Positions 45,664 to 56,514 of a DNA stretch of 64,000 bases are shown here, one piece after another. The translations under genes and the position numbers were made by a program. This DNA is from Gyrodactylus bullatarudis (Eukaryota; Platyhelminthes; Monogenea; Gyrodactylidea; Gyrodactylidae), in contig SSNU01000327.1 in assembly GCA_012064415.1 (NCBI GenBank), forward strand, positions 148,935-212,934, written 5' to 3'. Within the stretch, counting starts at the first letter, position 1. Each line of letters starts with the position of its first letter. The notes beneath the pieces are model-generated. The model ran no database searches. It saw nothing but the letters and a program-made list of their open reading frames with translations, and had not been told where the DNA came from.

Positions 45664-47244
45664 ATACAGACATTCTTTTAGATTGAGGCATTTCTTGATT
45701 TCAGTATGGTTTATACCTTTGGAATGTATTACATCCTCGAGAATCCTTCTATAATTACATTTGAATGACCTAATAATCCCAGCATCGATTGGTTGACATA
45801 CTGAAGTACAATTCGGTGGTAGAAACTTTAGCTATATGAAATTAGAAAAAACAGTCTTACTTCAACATTTGTGAATTCAGAATTGTCAACTGCATGACTT
45901 GGGGCATTATCAATAAAAAGGAGGATTTTCCTATTGGTTATTTGAAGCTCTTCATTCCAGTCTAATAAATATTCTTTGAACAATTCTTTAGTCATCCAAC
46001 CTTTTTTTGAAGATGTATAATTCAAAAAGTGTTTATCATTATCATCAAAGCATCTAGGCTTCTTAGATGAATGTATGATTTGAAAAGGACGCTTATCTCC
46101 AGCAGCATTTACACAAAAGACAATAGTAACACGGTCCTTGAAGTCTTTAAACCCATGTGCTTGTCTTTTAAGCTTAACTAAAACTTTACGTTTAGTTACA
46201 TAGAAGAAGAGAGCTGTTTCATCGAGATTATAAATATTGTTTCTTTCATATCCATTGATGATCACTGGTAGATCTCTATAAAAGTTTTCTAATGATTCAC
46301 TTGGAGCACTGTTTGCTTCACCTGAAGGCTTTAAAAGACAAAATTAAGTTTTGATATTAGAGATTAAATTCGACAAATTTTAATTACCTTTCGAAATACT
46401 AGACCATTTCGTTTACAAATTTTCATCAAATGCCCATAAGAAGCTTTATAATCATCTCCATTGCTAAAGCGACAGCACTTGCAAGTTCTTGAAGTTCTTT
46501 GATTCCAATAGAATCAATATTTTCTTGTAAAATTTCTTCTATTTTCTCTTAATTAATATCTCTTCAAAAACTGTATGATGATCTTCATATCGTGTAGCAT
46601 TAAGATCAATAGAAGATTTATTCAAAGCAGATTCATCTATTCTTATGTATCTTTGAATACTTTGTTCGCTTTTGTGACTAGCCCTGGCTTCTAATCTTAA
46701 CTTTAACGGAAATTGTTTAGTCTTTATAGTTGGAAACCCAAGGTTAAGAACTGAACGGTCGATTTGACAGAAAAACTGTTGGTTTAGGATGAACTTCAAA
46801 GTTTTGGCATCTTGAAAACTTCTGTTATATTGAAGCTCCTTTATGGCATTCATACAATATTTGTGAACAGTTTGCATCAGACTCTGATAAATTTTCTCAA
46901 TATGATTGAAGTTGATGTTTGAAATTTTTTGAGAATTAAGTAGAGTCTTGGAATTGGATAAAATTTCTTTGAAAAAATTCCTTGCGACAGCTTGTTATGA
47001 TATCTATCAAGATTTTACGATCAACTTGAATTCACTCTTCTTGTTTCATATCAAGGGACTTTTTAACTTCCTCACGAAGAATTTGATATTTAGAAACTTT
47101 TTGTGCAGGAATAGCTTCTGATTCAATGATTCTTTTAATTGTCATTGGGGTAACTCCATACTTTTTCGCTAAGAATCGAGTAGAGTTTGTCTTGGATAGC
47201 TCTTTGATAGTTAATCTGTCTTCTTGAGAGAGATGTTTCTTCAT
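45664..47244 (-). pseudogene. Pogo/Tigger-family transposase relic X3
   Basis: Starts at 47244 with KKHLSQEDRLTIKELSKTNS and a helix-turn-helix (LAKKYGVTPMTIKRII). A middle region follows in broken frames (46539-46877 and others). A 59-nt intron (46329-46387) precedes SGEANSAPSESLENFY, NLDETALFFY (first Asp), GWMTKELFKEYLLDW and LFIDNAPSHAV (second Asp). Then a 29-nt intron (45832-45860) and LPPNCTSVCQPIDAGIIRSF (third Asp). The C terminus is cut by the TIR element at 45660. DDD residues remain but the middle is frameshifted. Confidence 0.75.
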
Positions 47245-48100
47245 GATGTTATTGTAATGAAATGAAAGATAAAAACAAATGAAATTCTATGTGACTGTGA
47301 TGAGGACCCCTCAATCTCATGAAAGGCGAGTTCGAAAGAGTCCCCCGAGCGTTTGTATACTAATAAAATAGACTCTTTGGGATATACATGTATGAGTGAT
47401 ATATATCCCTATCACGTTTGACTCTATAATATAGAAATTATGTACAAGAGGGTGGGTAATGTTATTGTAATTGAAAGCACAAAGCAGTTTGAAAATATGA
47501 GGTATGAATACAACTGAGAGACAAATCGTAATTTTTTAGGGGATGAAAACTGTTTCAGTAAGTGAGAGTTATTTAGGGAATTACAGTCAATTGGATAGAT
47601 AAATAAATGTACAATCAAGTAAATCTGTTACTTATTCCTCTCTGCCCCATTTTCATTGACCAATGATATCCGAGCATAATTTTGATCAATGAAATTAAAG
47701 GTAGAATTATCATTAACCGTTTGATTCACTCTCAACTTTAAGGATCCATATCTTCACAATTTCTCAAAACTCTATAGATCATTAAACATCATTTTATAGC
47801 AAATTTTCTATTCTTTCTTATGGTATGAAAAATATTTCTCTCGGATCCTTTATAATCGATATACAATAACTTTGTTGTCCAGGATTATATTGTTTTGAGA
47901 TTTACACCATTGAATAGAGGATTGAAATTTACGTCTCGTGACCAAATTTCATTATAGTTGTTCAACAATTCGCTGAATAATAATGATTTGAAGTTCGATC
48001 CAAAATATCTTAGGAAAAGATTAAAATCCTAAAATACAGTTTCATTCTCTTGCTCCACCTCCCCCTTCTTTATCAAGATCGCCCCACATTTCTGTATACT
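47245..48100. other. Transposon ends; terminal repeat copy 2 at 47630-48075
   Basis: Upstream region of X3 followed by a second direct copy of the 43955 repeat, which leads into the plus-strand relic at 48130. No host gene. Confidence 0.5.
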
Positions 48101-48129
48101 ATAGTGTAGAAGTACCTTTATCGTTTTTA

Positions 48130-48350
48130 AAAACACTAACATGGATTTTGTTGTTTGTTGATAATGCTCCAAGTCATGTTTTGGAAGAAGGATCACGTTT
48201 ACGCAATATAAATGTAAGTTTTAATTAGTATTATTAACAGCTTCAATATCTCCCACCCACTGAAAATGATATAAAACCATTCATTAATTCCATGAATGAA
48301 AGATGTTTCGATGTTATAGAAGAAAAAGGTGAATTTTTGGGTTAATATAA
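48130..48350 (+). pseudogene. Pogo/Tigger-family transposase scrap X4
   Basis: Plus strand: LLFVDNAPSHVLEEGSRLRN (second catalytic Asp), then a 27-nt intron (48214-48240, GTAAGT…AACAG), then LQYLPPTENDIKPFINS. The intron is at the same place as in the 3.3-kb Tigger. The usual TS-x-x-QP-x-D is replaced by ENDIKPF, so the third Asp is lost. Confidence 0.65.
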
Positions 48351-48964
48351 AGTGTTTCACATATTAGTTCGTTTTCAACTTCAATGAAAAATAGTATTTT
48401 TACAGGGAAAGATGAAAAGGTAAAAAAATTCATTCAGATATCAATTGATAAAGAATTTTATAATTTAATTTTTACTTAACGCGAGTCATGTGCGAAATTG
48501 ACTGTAGTAGCAAAAATTAAATCTAGACTGCAAGTAATCAGAATGAATTGAGAATATTCAATTATTATTCGCAGTAAATAATATAAACTTATATTACGTA
48601 GTTAATTGTGAGATATTTCCAATTACCAATAATCTTGAATATAAAAGAATTTTCAATATGACAGAAATGTAAGTTCGGATTCCATGAAAAATGATCGAGA
48701 ATTGATGTTAATTTATAAACTTAACATGACTCAACACTAGGATTCCTGGCCATTAGTCATCCAAACATTTCGAAGGTAATTTTTAAAGCCTCAAAAAGTA
48801 TTAAAATGCCTATTTTAACCATCTAAATTGACCAAAATTTTTTTTATTTTGGCATTTGGGTTCAATGTATTAAGGTCTTACAAATGTATTAAAGTGAACT
48901 TCGTTAATATAAGTTATGAGTTCATTTTCATCACTTAGACATGGAAAAGGTAAATTTTCGTGAA
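48351..48964 (-). repeat. Repeat unit related to 38252-38380, with a domain-like minus frame
   Basis: 48787-48900 parallels 38252-38380 (GCCTCAAAAAGTATTAAAATGC; GGTCTTA-AAATGTATT). The minus frame ending near 48870 reads LPFPCLSDENELITYINEVH, matching the layout of the domain-like frame at 38374. Cut off by repeat R1 at 48965. 48351-48780 is featureless. Confidence 0.4.
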
Positions 48965-49103
48965 CATAAAGTGAACTTCCTAAAAAGTATATGAAGAAGA
49001 GGAACTGACTAAAATAATTTAACTCCTCTACAAATGAGTAATGAGACGAATTAAAGATTTTTTTCCTGCAAGTCAATCCACTTTGAGGGCTTCTATCTTT
49101 CTT
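48965..49103 (+). repeat. Dispersed repeat R1, copy 3, left part
   Basis: Matches 1000-1120. Continues at 52616-52720 on the far side of the LINE, so the LINE inserted into it. Confidence 0.65.
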
Positions 49104-49157
49104 ATTGTACATATATTCTTCATTGTACATATATTCTTCATTGTACATATATTCTTC
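49104..49157 (+). repeat. 18-bp tandem repeat at LINE 5' end
   Basis: Three exact copies of ATTGTACATATATTCTTC; possibly the LINE internal promoter or 5' monomers, or a microduplication at insertion. Confidence 0.8.
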
Positions 49158-49216
49158 ACGAACGCAAAAAAAAGGCAGACCATCGAAAAGTACATCATTG
49201 AACTACAACCAAGTAC

Positions 49217-49826
49217 TCATGAATGAAATAAAACAATTAAAAGAAATGAGTGCTCTTCTTCAAGAAAAAAATTAGAAAATTAGAAGAAAATGCTATTGAT
49301 GAAGAACTAATAACCGACTTCTCTATTTTGAATGACCGTACTAAATTACGCAATCTTCCCGTCAACAAATTAATTGAACTCGATAGAAAGTTTTTCCTTA
49401 TATCTAATGAAATTGAACAAAGACAGAATAAATCTAAAAATTTCATAGTATCAAAAAGATGATAGAAATGATAATAAAGAGAACTTACTACAGCTCACGA
49501 AAGAAATACAACGAAAAATTGACCCGAAATCCTCGAATTCAATTATAAACGTATATCGGTTGGGGAAATTCTCCGGTAAAAACAGACCAATTAAAGTGGT
49601 CACTGATAAAAGAATTCATAAAAACTTCTTCGTCAACAAAAATGACTTTACAAAATCAATGAATATCAGGATTAGTCGAAACAAAACAATACTACAACAA
49701 ACGATTGCAACAGCTATTTATGTCGTGAAAAAGAACAGCAATCTTAACTCCCACCCTAGTCAGCTGAGTCATGACATCAATAACAACATAATGGATATAA
49801 CTAACCCGCAATTATTTCTTAAGTAA
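49217..49826 (+). pseudogene. LINE ORF1 (coiled coil plus RRM-like)
   Basis: A charged helical part (EMSALLQEK; 49250-49462 with ELDRKFFLISNEIEQRQ) is followed in another frame by INVYRLGKFSGKNRPIKVV and a Lys-rich stretch (49490-49826). VYRLGK…RPIKV is the RNP-like strand of RRM-containing ORF1 proteins. Frameshifts near 49270 and 49455. Would bind LINE RNA. Confidence 0.55.
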
Positions 49827-49859
49827 AACGCCAAACCTAATCAGATTATTTTTATTTTT

Positions 49860-52498
49860 ATGAACATTACCAATATATTAATTGTTTCTCCTTATGTAAA
49901 TAATAACCCCCAATTAACAACACATGTACAGAACAAGGCCTTGACAACTCATTTACCTCGTAATTACAAATTTCATACAAATCCAATGACGACGAATCAA
50001 TCAAGACTCCAATTCTCCTTTTTTCTCCAAAACATTCGCTCATCATTCTCTTCTTTTCATCAGTTACGGATACATCTAATTAATACTAGATATGACTTCT
50101 ATTGTTTTACCGAAACCTGGCTCTCAAATAAAAATATACCTAACAGCCTACACAGTGAAGACTTGGTGTTATTCGATCTGACAGAACTGATGATCCCCAC
50201 GGAGGTGTCCTGATTTACTATTATAAAAATACAATACAAATATCATCAACAAACAAATTCAGCTTTCATGGAAACGAATTCCTCATCGTTAAAGCTAACA
50301 AAATAGGAAGTTCCAAATCGATAAATATTGCTCTTTTATACAGAAAACCTAATACAAACTCCCAAACTGATATAGAACTTGCTAACATTATAGATGAAAA
50401 CTTAACCCTTGATGATGACTTAATTTTTCTGGGAGACATTAACATGCCTAATGAAAACTGGAACAACCCAAACTCTGATATTGGTATACTACTACAATCT
50501 TTCAATCTAAAACAAATAGTATCGACACCAACACGAGGCCAAAATATTCTTGACTGTATATTTCTAAATGCCACAACTCTGTCATTCTATGTTGAAACTC
50601 AAAATATATATCACAACAAAGATCACTTAGGAATTTTCTGCATTATTGATACACACCTCACAGAAAATTCAATGCCTTCGAATAATGAATATTCTTTCTA
50701 TGATTTTACTGACTACAACGTCTTCAAAACAATAACAATTATGCCCGAGAATTACATCAACGCAAACAACATCATTGATTACTATAATAGAATGTATAAT
50801 ATTGCTACTATTAAAAAGCGTAGAAGAAACATTGACCATCTCGAATTAAAACTAAATAATCGTCTTGAAAACAAACTCAAATACTGCTGTTCAGTTACTG
50901 ATGGAAGAAGATTACTAATCAACACACAAAATCAAATATCATCTCTAACATCAATGACTTATGCTCGTATTGAGAAGAACCTAAAGAATGAAATTAAACA
51001 AAGACCCAAAATTGGTTACCAACAATTGAACAAATACTTTAAATTCTCCAATAAAAACGTTCATAGTATCAAAGAAAACCCTGACACCATCCAAGAAAAG
51101 TTCATCAATGTCTTCAATGCATCACCCCAGTTCAACCCTAACAATCTTAGACACAACCCAAGTTGCGGAGATGAGATTAATTACAATTTTATGTCATATA
51201 CTCAATTCTTCAATATGCTTTCAAAACTTAAATTCAAGAATCGACGAGACATCTACAATATTAGCATAAATATATTGCTCAATGGTCACTGCACATTCCT
51301 AAATAACATATATAATCTATTTAAAAAATCCTTTGATGAAAATTTTATTCCAAAAGATTTCCTTGCAACAAAAGTTATTCCTCTTCCTAAAAAAGACTCA
51401 AATGAATTCAGACCTATCTCGTTACAGTCAACACTCATGAGAATCATTGATTCCTTCCTGTTTATTCAAATAAGGAAAACTGTAAACATTAACATAATTG
51501 ACCCCAATCAACATGGCTTCTGTAGGGGTAAATCATGTGAAACTAATCTTTATCAATTTCTAAGCTACATCTCATGCTTAAAAAGCAAAAAGAAAAAAAT
51601 AGTTGTTGTATACATTGACCTTAGTAAGGCCTTTGATAAAGTCTACTTCCCAACTATACTTGAAGCCTGTCATAAACAAGGTATCTGCTGTAAACTTTTA
51701 AACTATCTCGAAAACTATCTCATCAATAGGAATCAATTTGTCGAATGCAATGGCCAAAGATCATATAGTCAAATAATCAAATCAGGAGTCCCTCAAGGAT
51801 CCAGAGTTGGACCTCTACTTTTCAATATTGTATTTGCTGATATTCAACCTTCCTCATTCAAAATTTTTAAATATGCTGACGACTTTAAAATAGTCTTTGA
51901 TTTTGATGGTACCTATAACACAAATATTATAAATTCAGAAATATCAACTATCATCAACAAATTAATGAGCTTTGGATTGTCCCCTAACATAGAAAAATCA
52001 TTCTACTCGACTCCAAATGAATCAAGGATCACTGATTTAAATATCTACATCAACCAAAATAAAATTCACCCTAAAACTACAATTAAGGACCTTGGGATTA
52101 CTTATTCATGGAAACTTGATTTTGTTGATCACTATAAAGAAATTATTAAAAAATTCATTGGCCGGCTCATCCACATCCACAAATGCATCAAAGTCGACAG
52201 CATGAAACTACTCTTATTCAAAGTTTATGCTAGACCAGTAATTGAATACTCTTCTGCAATCTGGAACCCTGAATGTGACAAATGGTCTAAAAAAATACAA
52301 ACTGCATGCAACAGATTTACGCGCTTTTTGTCATCAACTGAAATGAAATCCACGAAGAACTCCTTATGGCTAAGAAGAGAACTCAAAACAATTACCCTAA
52401 TCAAACTCTCACCCCTGGCTAACTCCAATCGTCAAGGCCTACGCTCCAACGTTCCTGAATATGGCAATCTAAAAAGCTATCAATTTTATCAAATTTAA
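49860..52498 (+). pseudogene. LINE ORF2: AP endonuclease and reverse transcriptase
   Basis: Endonuclease (49860-50700): FFLQNIRS (Asn), FTETWLS (Glu), one frameshift near 50180, then HGGVLIYYYKN, FLGDINMPNENW (Asp) and KDHLGIF (His). Reverse transcriptase in a 684-codon frame (50444-52498): FRPISLQSTLMRI, VVYIDLSKAFDKV (first Asp), GVPQGSRVGPLLFNI and KYADDFKIVF (catalytic DD). A connector and C-terminal region follow, ending at the stop 52498. Only the frameshift at 50180 separates it from an intact protein. Confidence 0.85.
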
Positions 52499-52615
52499 AA
52501 AAGAATTAAAAAAACTTTATAATTTATAGATTTCCACAAAACTGAAGAATCTATTTAATGTTTATATAGATAACACATGTATTGTTTAATAAATATTATT
52601 ATTATTATTATTCCA

Positions 52616-52745
52616 AGTTCAAATTTGTTGAAAATATGAATATGTCTAGGTTTCTATAACCAGAATGATTTTCTAAGTCATATCTCTCAAAATAACAGAG
52701 TTCACATTTTTTCAGGGCTTCAGACTCTACCCTGGTAATATCTAT
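52616..52745 (+). repeat. Dispersed repeat R1, copy 3, right part
   Basis: CCAAGTTCAAATTTG … ACCAGAATGATTTTC matches 1135-1190. Its end carries (minus strand) GGGTAGAGTCTGAAG, a 15-base match to the hammerhead-like motif at 11849. Confidence 0.6.
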
Positions 52746-53265
52746 GTCAAGGCCTTCCATCGGTCAATTTAATTATTTTTCCCACTGTCTCTACTGACTG
52801 GGTCATAAGTGGATTATCAACTATCATTAACTAATCGTGAAGTGCGTAAAAGATCATTACCAAGTTGAATCCGGAACGAGCGAGAAAATTAGGTTTCGAA
52901 TTTTGAATAAACTTTTGGGTTTGATTTTTGGAAGTAACCCTAAAAGTTACTTTTGTAAAAGTGCTAGAAATTTTTAAACAAGAAAAAGGATTGATGCCAG
53001 TTACTTATAACTTATTAGTTATGAGAATTTTGCGCTTTTATTTCATGCATCCTCATAAAAATAGATATGCAAGATTTTTAATATCACTGGACAATTGAGC
53101 AAACGTTGAGAGCATGTCAATATCAATCATCACAAACCCTACCCGATTGACAGTGTGATAAGTTTTCATATGTTCCCTAACACAACAAGAGAGACATTCA
53201 GATTAACTTATACTTTTTCTTTATATATTATTATGGGATAATGACAAAAAGTGTATCAAAAGGTA
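52746..53265. other. No gene seen
   Basis: AT-rich. A short phrase (GAGCAAACGTTGAGAGCATG near 53095) also occurs at 40655; nothing else recognised. Confidence 0.4.
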
Positions 53266-53269
53266 GAAA

Positions 53270-53770
53270 AAATAACACATCATATTTTAGTTTTGACACT
53301 TCTTAAATCAATATACAAAACTTATATAAGAATAGATAAATCATACGTCAGTTTTGGCGGAAATTGACAAAACTTGTATAATTTTTGACAATTCTTAAGT
53401 CAGTCTTAGTGGGCAATGACAAATCTTATATCAAACTTAACCAATAGTATATCAGAATTGGCTTGAAAACAGTTTGACAGCGAAAAAAACAAATTTATTG
53501 AGTTGCTTTAACAAACTTATTAGTTTTTCTACTGGCATGTAGCTAATGATTCGGGTACAAATGTGCAACAGGAATTGATGCTCACAACGAGATATTTTCG
53601 AAAGCGATACTCAGAATATTATGAGACAGACTTTTTATCTTCAATGCCTAAATGACAGTATTCAGCTTTCCACTAAGACTGATGTATGATTTGTCAAAAT
53701 TGATATAAGTTTTGTCAATGCTCAAATAGACTGATATATGATTCATATATTTGTATATAAGTTTTGTAAA
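53270..53770. repeat. MITE-like region with internal inverted repeats
   Basis: Variants of TTGACAAAACTTATAT and its inverse recur at least six times; left and right halves are inverted (TCAGTCTTAGTGG near 53400; CCACTAAGACTGA near 53670). No coding potential. Confidence 0.5.
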
Positions 53771-53978
53771 TACAGTTGAAATTCTTGTAAAGTGAGAGGA
53801 GATTAAATTAAAAGGGGATAGATCCTCGTATATATAGGGCTAATTTGGGTTGATATTATTGTTCGATTGCATGGACCAATGAGAATCGAGGGTAGGGAGA
53901 ATATCATATTATTTTTCACCTTGATTCAATCTAATTTTTATCAACCTGTGATTTATTTCTGGTGCTTAGAAGCATATT

Positions 53979-54633
53979 AAAAAAGTGATGGTTTTTAGAA
54001 ATTAAAATTGAAATGCGAATTCTCAATCTCCCAAACAGAGCATGATTCATTCATTCACAACATGTCTCGTTTAAAGTGCTTAGACATTAGGACAGACCAT
54101 GATGCTATTCCACCGTTTAAATCATACAAACCTTACCATTAGGTATAGGAGTAGTAAGTAAAAACACACACACATTTAGATATCACACGTATTACTCGTG
54201 CCTAATATATAAAGCTGCATGCTTTTTCTCAAACTCATAATATAACAGATATCAGCAGCAAGTTCTACGCAATTTACAAGGGTCATTGAGCTTGCCAATT
54301 TATTAAGATATTCCTCTCGATCAGATCTTATCTGCTGTAGGCTTTGGTTGTATACAGCTTTGAGCTTTCTGATAACGCTTGCATCAATTAGTTGTAATAC
54401 AGACGTTGAATTTTCAGGGAGGTTAACAATTTATAGAATAGAAAACAGAACTAATCTCAAGATTCATTTTTAATGGTAAGGTTTGTATGATTTAAACGGT
54501 GGAATAGCATCATGGTCTGTCCTAATGTCTAAGCACTTTAAACGAGACATGTTGTGAATGAATGAATCATGCTCTGTTTGGGAGATTGAGAATTCGCATT
54601 TCAATTTTAATTTCTAAAAACCATCACTTTTTT
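53979..54633. repeat. Perfect 163-bp inverted repeat enclosing a transposase scrap
   Basis: Arms 53979-54141 and 54471-54633 appear identical as reverse complements (from AAAAAAGTGATGG to CTTACCATTA). The 329-bp middle encodes, on the minus strand (about 54420-54230), LPENSTSVLQLIDASVIRKL and a following helical tail, the C-terminal part of an X1-like pogo transposase. Not followed by other transposase domains. Confidence 0.85.
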
Positions 54634-55664
54634 GATATTTTTTTCATTTATTAATAATAACTTGAAATTAATATTTTAGAATAATTTCTGAATCTGATAG
54701 TAAGTAAAATCATCCGCTTTAGATATCACCGAAAAGCTGGTCTTAAAATATTCAGCTATATTCATTCATATTGATAAGCATAGTTTCTTTCATAAGATAG
54801 ATTAGTTAAACCTGGATTTATCAATTTCTCGAATACAATTTACAATTATGATTTGATACCAGAGAGAATGAGATATTTAACGATGAATAATAAGAATTTT
54901 TAAAAATCTCAAATACTAATAAAGAATTTTATTTGAATATTTTTTTCCACTGAATACCCAGAAACTCCTCTTACAATCATAAATTAGAATCTTGAATTAA
55001 AACTAAATTCAACTAGAGGTAGCTAAAATCATCTAATGAAGCCATAAAGGGTCATGAATTCGTAATAGAGTATGCTCTCAGGTATTCATGAATATTTTCT
55101 GACCTAAGTTTAAAACCGAAAAAAAATTCTTATTTATCTATTCTTCTAAGACCTTGGCATGTACGCAGCTTCGATTTAGACCTGATTGAGGAACTTTAGA
55201 AAATTCTTAGTGATAATAAAGTTTTGATAATCAAAATGAATAGATAGATAGACCTAATTTTTCATCAGATTCAATTTAGTGTACAAACAATCTTTAGAAA
55301 AAGGATTCAGCTTTTTGTCAAAAGAAGTTAAATTAAATCTGATGAAAAATTAGGTCTATTTCTCTATTCTTTCTGATTATCAATACTTTATTATTCTATT
55401 CTCTAATCTGATTGGGAAAAAACAGATAGGGATGAGATCATGAAAGTATGTAAATAATATCTTGTTTTTGATAAGCTTTTCGTACCACTGAAGAACGCAT
55501 GTGAAGACAATCACTTTCGATCATTCTTCCCTGAATCCGAGTAGATTTTGTCAAACAATAAATTTAATTTGAGGTTTCGAACCTCATAAATATTATTTTA
55601 ATAATCTTTTGATAAGTTCAACAAAATTTTCTTTTAAAAAATGACATAACATTTAAATTTTCAG
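54634..55664. other. No gene; one small inverted repeat
   Basis: A 60-bp imperfect inverted repeat (55215-55277 and 55330-55392; core ATAGACCTAATTTTTCATCAG) with a 52-bp spacer looks like a tiny MITE. Otherwise AT-rich sequence leading to exon B1. Confidence 0.5.
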
Positions 55665-55919
55665 ACTTCGAATCTATAATTGATGGCCAGAGGATAAAAA
55701 AGTTCGAAGATATTTTATTTTTGAATGGTTTCATGTATCTGAAAGGCGAACAAAGCTTCGATTTTAATATTTCTTGTTCATCGATAAAAATATCGGGAAA
55801 TATCATATCTTTTAAAAATACACTATTAAAAGATGCTAGAGAAAAACTATGTGACTTACAGTTTACAGGACACAAACAGTTCATTGATAAATTTATAGAA
55901 GCTTACGACGTAATAGTGC
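55665..55919 (+). CDS. Repeat-domain exon B1 (255 nt, phase 1-1)
   Basis: Acceptor TTTCAG|A and donor C|GTGAGT, both phase 1. Open. Reads as short strands (FNISCSSIKI, FKNTLLK) with a closing helix (HKQFIDKFIEAYDVIV). Without splicing the frame stops at 55957, so it could also be a terminal exon. No counterpart seen in block A on the plus strand. Domain unrecognised. Confidence 0.6.
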
Positions 55920-56226
55920 GTGAGTCACTTATAAAAATAAGCCTTGAGAAAAAATAGTGCAGGTTTTTTTATGAGGCCTTTCTCATTCTAATTAGTAATT
56001 AAAACTTAAAAAAGGAGGTATTTATTTTCGAATATTTGTAGTGATTAGTTATCAGCGATACGTAGTTTCACTGAACTTGCTAGAAAATATAATTTTTCTA
56101 GGAAGATGAGCGTATATACACTTGGCTAGTGAGAAATAATGATGAGAAATGCGACGATTCCTCAAAATATCGAATTCAGACCTAACCAGAAAAATTTTAT
56201 CAATAATATCAATAACATATTTTTAG

Positions 56227-56514
56227 ATCTGGATGCAGAAAATTCTTTAATAAAATTTGAAATTGATAATGATATTATTTATCATCGTTTCTCGGAATTA
56301 CATTGTGAAAGATCCGTTTTGAGATTTGAAATTACCTTTAGAGGCAGAAGACTTTTCTTAGGCTTATTTGATATGAGTTACGCAAAGGCCTTTATCACAG
56401 GAGAAGAAGAAAATTATATTTTTTTCGTCGATAATGTTTCCACGAAAAGTAAAATAACCACGATTCATTTATATGCAAAAGCATCTAATATTAAAACTAT
56501 ATTCGAGAAATTAG
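56227..56514 (+). CDS. Repeat-domain exon B2 (288 nt, phase 1-1)
   Basis: Acceptor TTTTAG|A, donor TTAG|GTAAGA. Open. Central RFEITFRGRRLFLGLFDMS and end KASNIKTIFEKLG. The orphan exon at 27338-27628 is its closest relative. The frame is open further upstream to 56139, but a phase-1 acceptor at 56226 and matching exon length favour this start. Confidence 0.68.

Larger units (their letters stand above)
49104..52615 (+). mobile_element. Non-LTR retrotransposon (LINE), Jockey/CR1-like group
   Basis: Inserted within repeat R1. The 5' end has three copies of an 18-bp unit (ATTGTACATATATTCTTC, 49104-49157) and the 3' end is an (ATT)n microsatellite tail (52593-52614) rather than poly(A). Two open frames encode an ORF1 protein and an endonuclease-reverse transcriptase. 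The repeated 5' leader suggests a nearly full-length copy. Confidence 0.82.
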
